Source of the DNA: Volvox africanus | Lineage: Eukaryota; Chlorophyta; Chlorophyceae; Chlamydomonadales; Volvocaceae | NCBI GenBank assembly: GCA_030268105.1 | Contig: BSDZ01000028.1 | Location: forward strand, 706,001 to 770,000 | Length of the DNA stretch: 64,000 bases | Direction: 5' to 3' | Shown here: one piece after another, positions 63,388 to 64,000 of the stretch | Numbering within the stretch: position 1 is the first letter of the stretch | How the letters are laid out: every line of letters begins with the position of its first letter | Made by a program: the position numbers and the translations under genes | The notes under the pieces: generated by a model | The model's database searches: none | The model's input: the letters and a program-made list of their open reading frames with translations, nothing else | What the model was told of the DNA's origin: nothing

Positions 63388-64000
63388 CTAGCCAACCCGA
63401 TTTCGTTGTAGCTGCTAGAGCGCCGGATAGAGGTCTTGAGACTATTGGCGCGCGAGCCACTCAAGAGCCCCTTTTCCTTCAGACCCCTGCTCACTTAATT
63501 GTGCCGCATTCAGCAGTGAACACGAATATGGACAACACTGCTGGACCAAGGGTTCTGCCATTACCTCAAGCTCGAGGGCATGATGACATCCCTGAGGTGA
63601 TGAGATTGTCGATTCCCGTTCCTAGGCTCAATATTTCGCTGACCGACAAGACACCAGGGCATAGCATAGCCGATGCAACTCGTGCGTACGTGCGTGACGC
63701 TAAAAAGTACCTCCAAGCTGTTCATGGTGGCGATAATGACGGTATCAGGTGTCTCTTCGTTGGTAACACCCTCGAGGGCGCAGCGAAGGACTGGTATCGC
63801 AATTGGACCAACGCCCGGGGCAGCTATACTTTTGACGAGTTAGTCGCCGCTTTGCTTGCACGATTCGCTACTGAGGTTCAAGCACGCGATGTGGAAGCTC
63901 GTAACGTTTTGGCGGCGGGTAGCTACCACATGCGTCGGGATGAAAATGTACCTGCGTACCAGTCACGCTTCGAAGCACTTGTGACTCCCATTGCTGACCT
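63348..64000 (+). CDS. gag: Gag of the second chromovirus copy, N-terminal part
   Basis: ATG at 63348, open to the window end (about 217 codons). Compared with the first copy I see His5 to Arg, one Val to Ile, and three synonymous changes. No stop or frameshift is visible. The capsid domain is present up to [10 protein letters not shown]; the zinc knuckle and pol lie beyond the window. Confidence 0.88.
   Translation, partial: MSAERDDTPHTSLASQPDFVVAARAPDRGLETIGARATQEPLFLQTPAHLIVPHSAVNTNMDNTAGPRVLPLPQARGHDDIPEVMRLSIPVPRLNISLTDKTPGHSIADATRAYVRDAKKYLQAVHGGDNDGIRCLFVGNTLEGAAKDWYRNWTNARGSYTFDELVAALLARFATEVQARDVEARNVLAAGSYHMRRDENVPAYQSRFEALVTPIAD

Larger units (their letters stand above)
62057..64000 (+). 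mobile_element. Second chromovirus copy, 5' part (cut by window end)
   Basis: Begins TGTTGTGCTACGG directly after GAGCC in the LINE fragment. From 62881 on, positions equal those of the first element plus 39500 without gaps. The LTR differs from the first element's at many sites (a few per cent by eye), whereas the gag region is nearly identical. This indicates an older, separate insertion of the same family. Confidence 0.95.

Overview
This is a eukaryotic nuclear window built almost entirely from a tandem array of about 2.5 kb units, interrupted by retrotransposons. GT-AG introns, an LTR retrotransposon, a bicistronic LINE and CCCTAAA-type telomere-like heptamers all indicate a eukaryote. 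Plant-type CCCTAAA motifs and an SP/PPP-rich extracellular linker would fit a green alga or relative. The same telomere motif also occurs in other lineages such as alveolates and oomycetes, so I do not assign a taxon.

Main result. The array is not simple satellite DNA. Each unit carries three short exons on the + strand: exon c 159 nt, exon a 84 nt and exon b 123 nt. Every junction has canonical GT...AG borders and every intron is phase 1. Spliced in the order a-b-c they give a 122-residue module: a Ser/Pro-rich linker, then one complete eight-cysteine WSC domain (b supplies the N-terminal half, c the C-terminal half). The module is symmetric (1-1 phase, 366 nt), so units join in frame without limit. 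The window holds 17 a exons, 17 b exons, 17 intact c exons and one broken c exon. That is 16 complete WSC domains and about 2,070 codons of continuous reading frame, with neither the first nor the last exon inside the window. This is either the interior of a giant repetitive cell-surface or extracellular-matrix type gene, or a recently amplified exon satellite derived from one. Near-identity of the introns shows that the amplification is recent.

Layout. 1-22560: units 1-8; units 1-3 are longer (about 3.26-3.45 kb) because they carry a co-amplified 779-bp 5'-truncated LINE. 22561-30025: a complete, very young Ty3/gypsy chromovirus (821-bp LTRs differing at 2 sites, 5-bp target duplication) in the b-c intron between units 8 and 9. 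30026-52611: units 9-17. 52612-60130: a full-length LINE with intact ORF1 and ORF2 and an 11-bp target duplication, again in a b-c intron. 60131-61339: the start of unit 18 (exon c only). 61340-62056: another 5'-truncated LINE in the following c-a intron. 62057-64000: a second chromovirus copy nested in that LINE, running off the window end.

The gypsy element encodes gag and pol in one frame separated by a single UAG, and pol ends in a chromodomain. The LINE ORFs overlap as TAATG, a stop-restart arrangement. All mobile elements lie in introns and in the same orientation as the host exons. Nothing here looks bacterial, and I saw no RNA genes or CRISPR.
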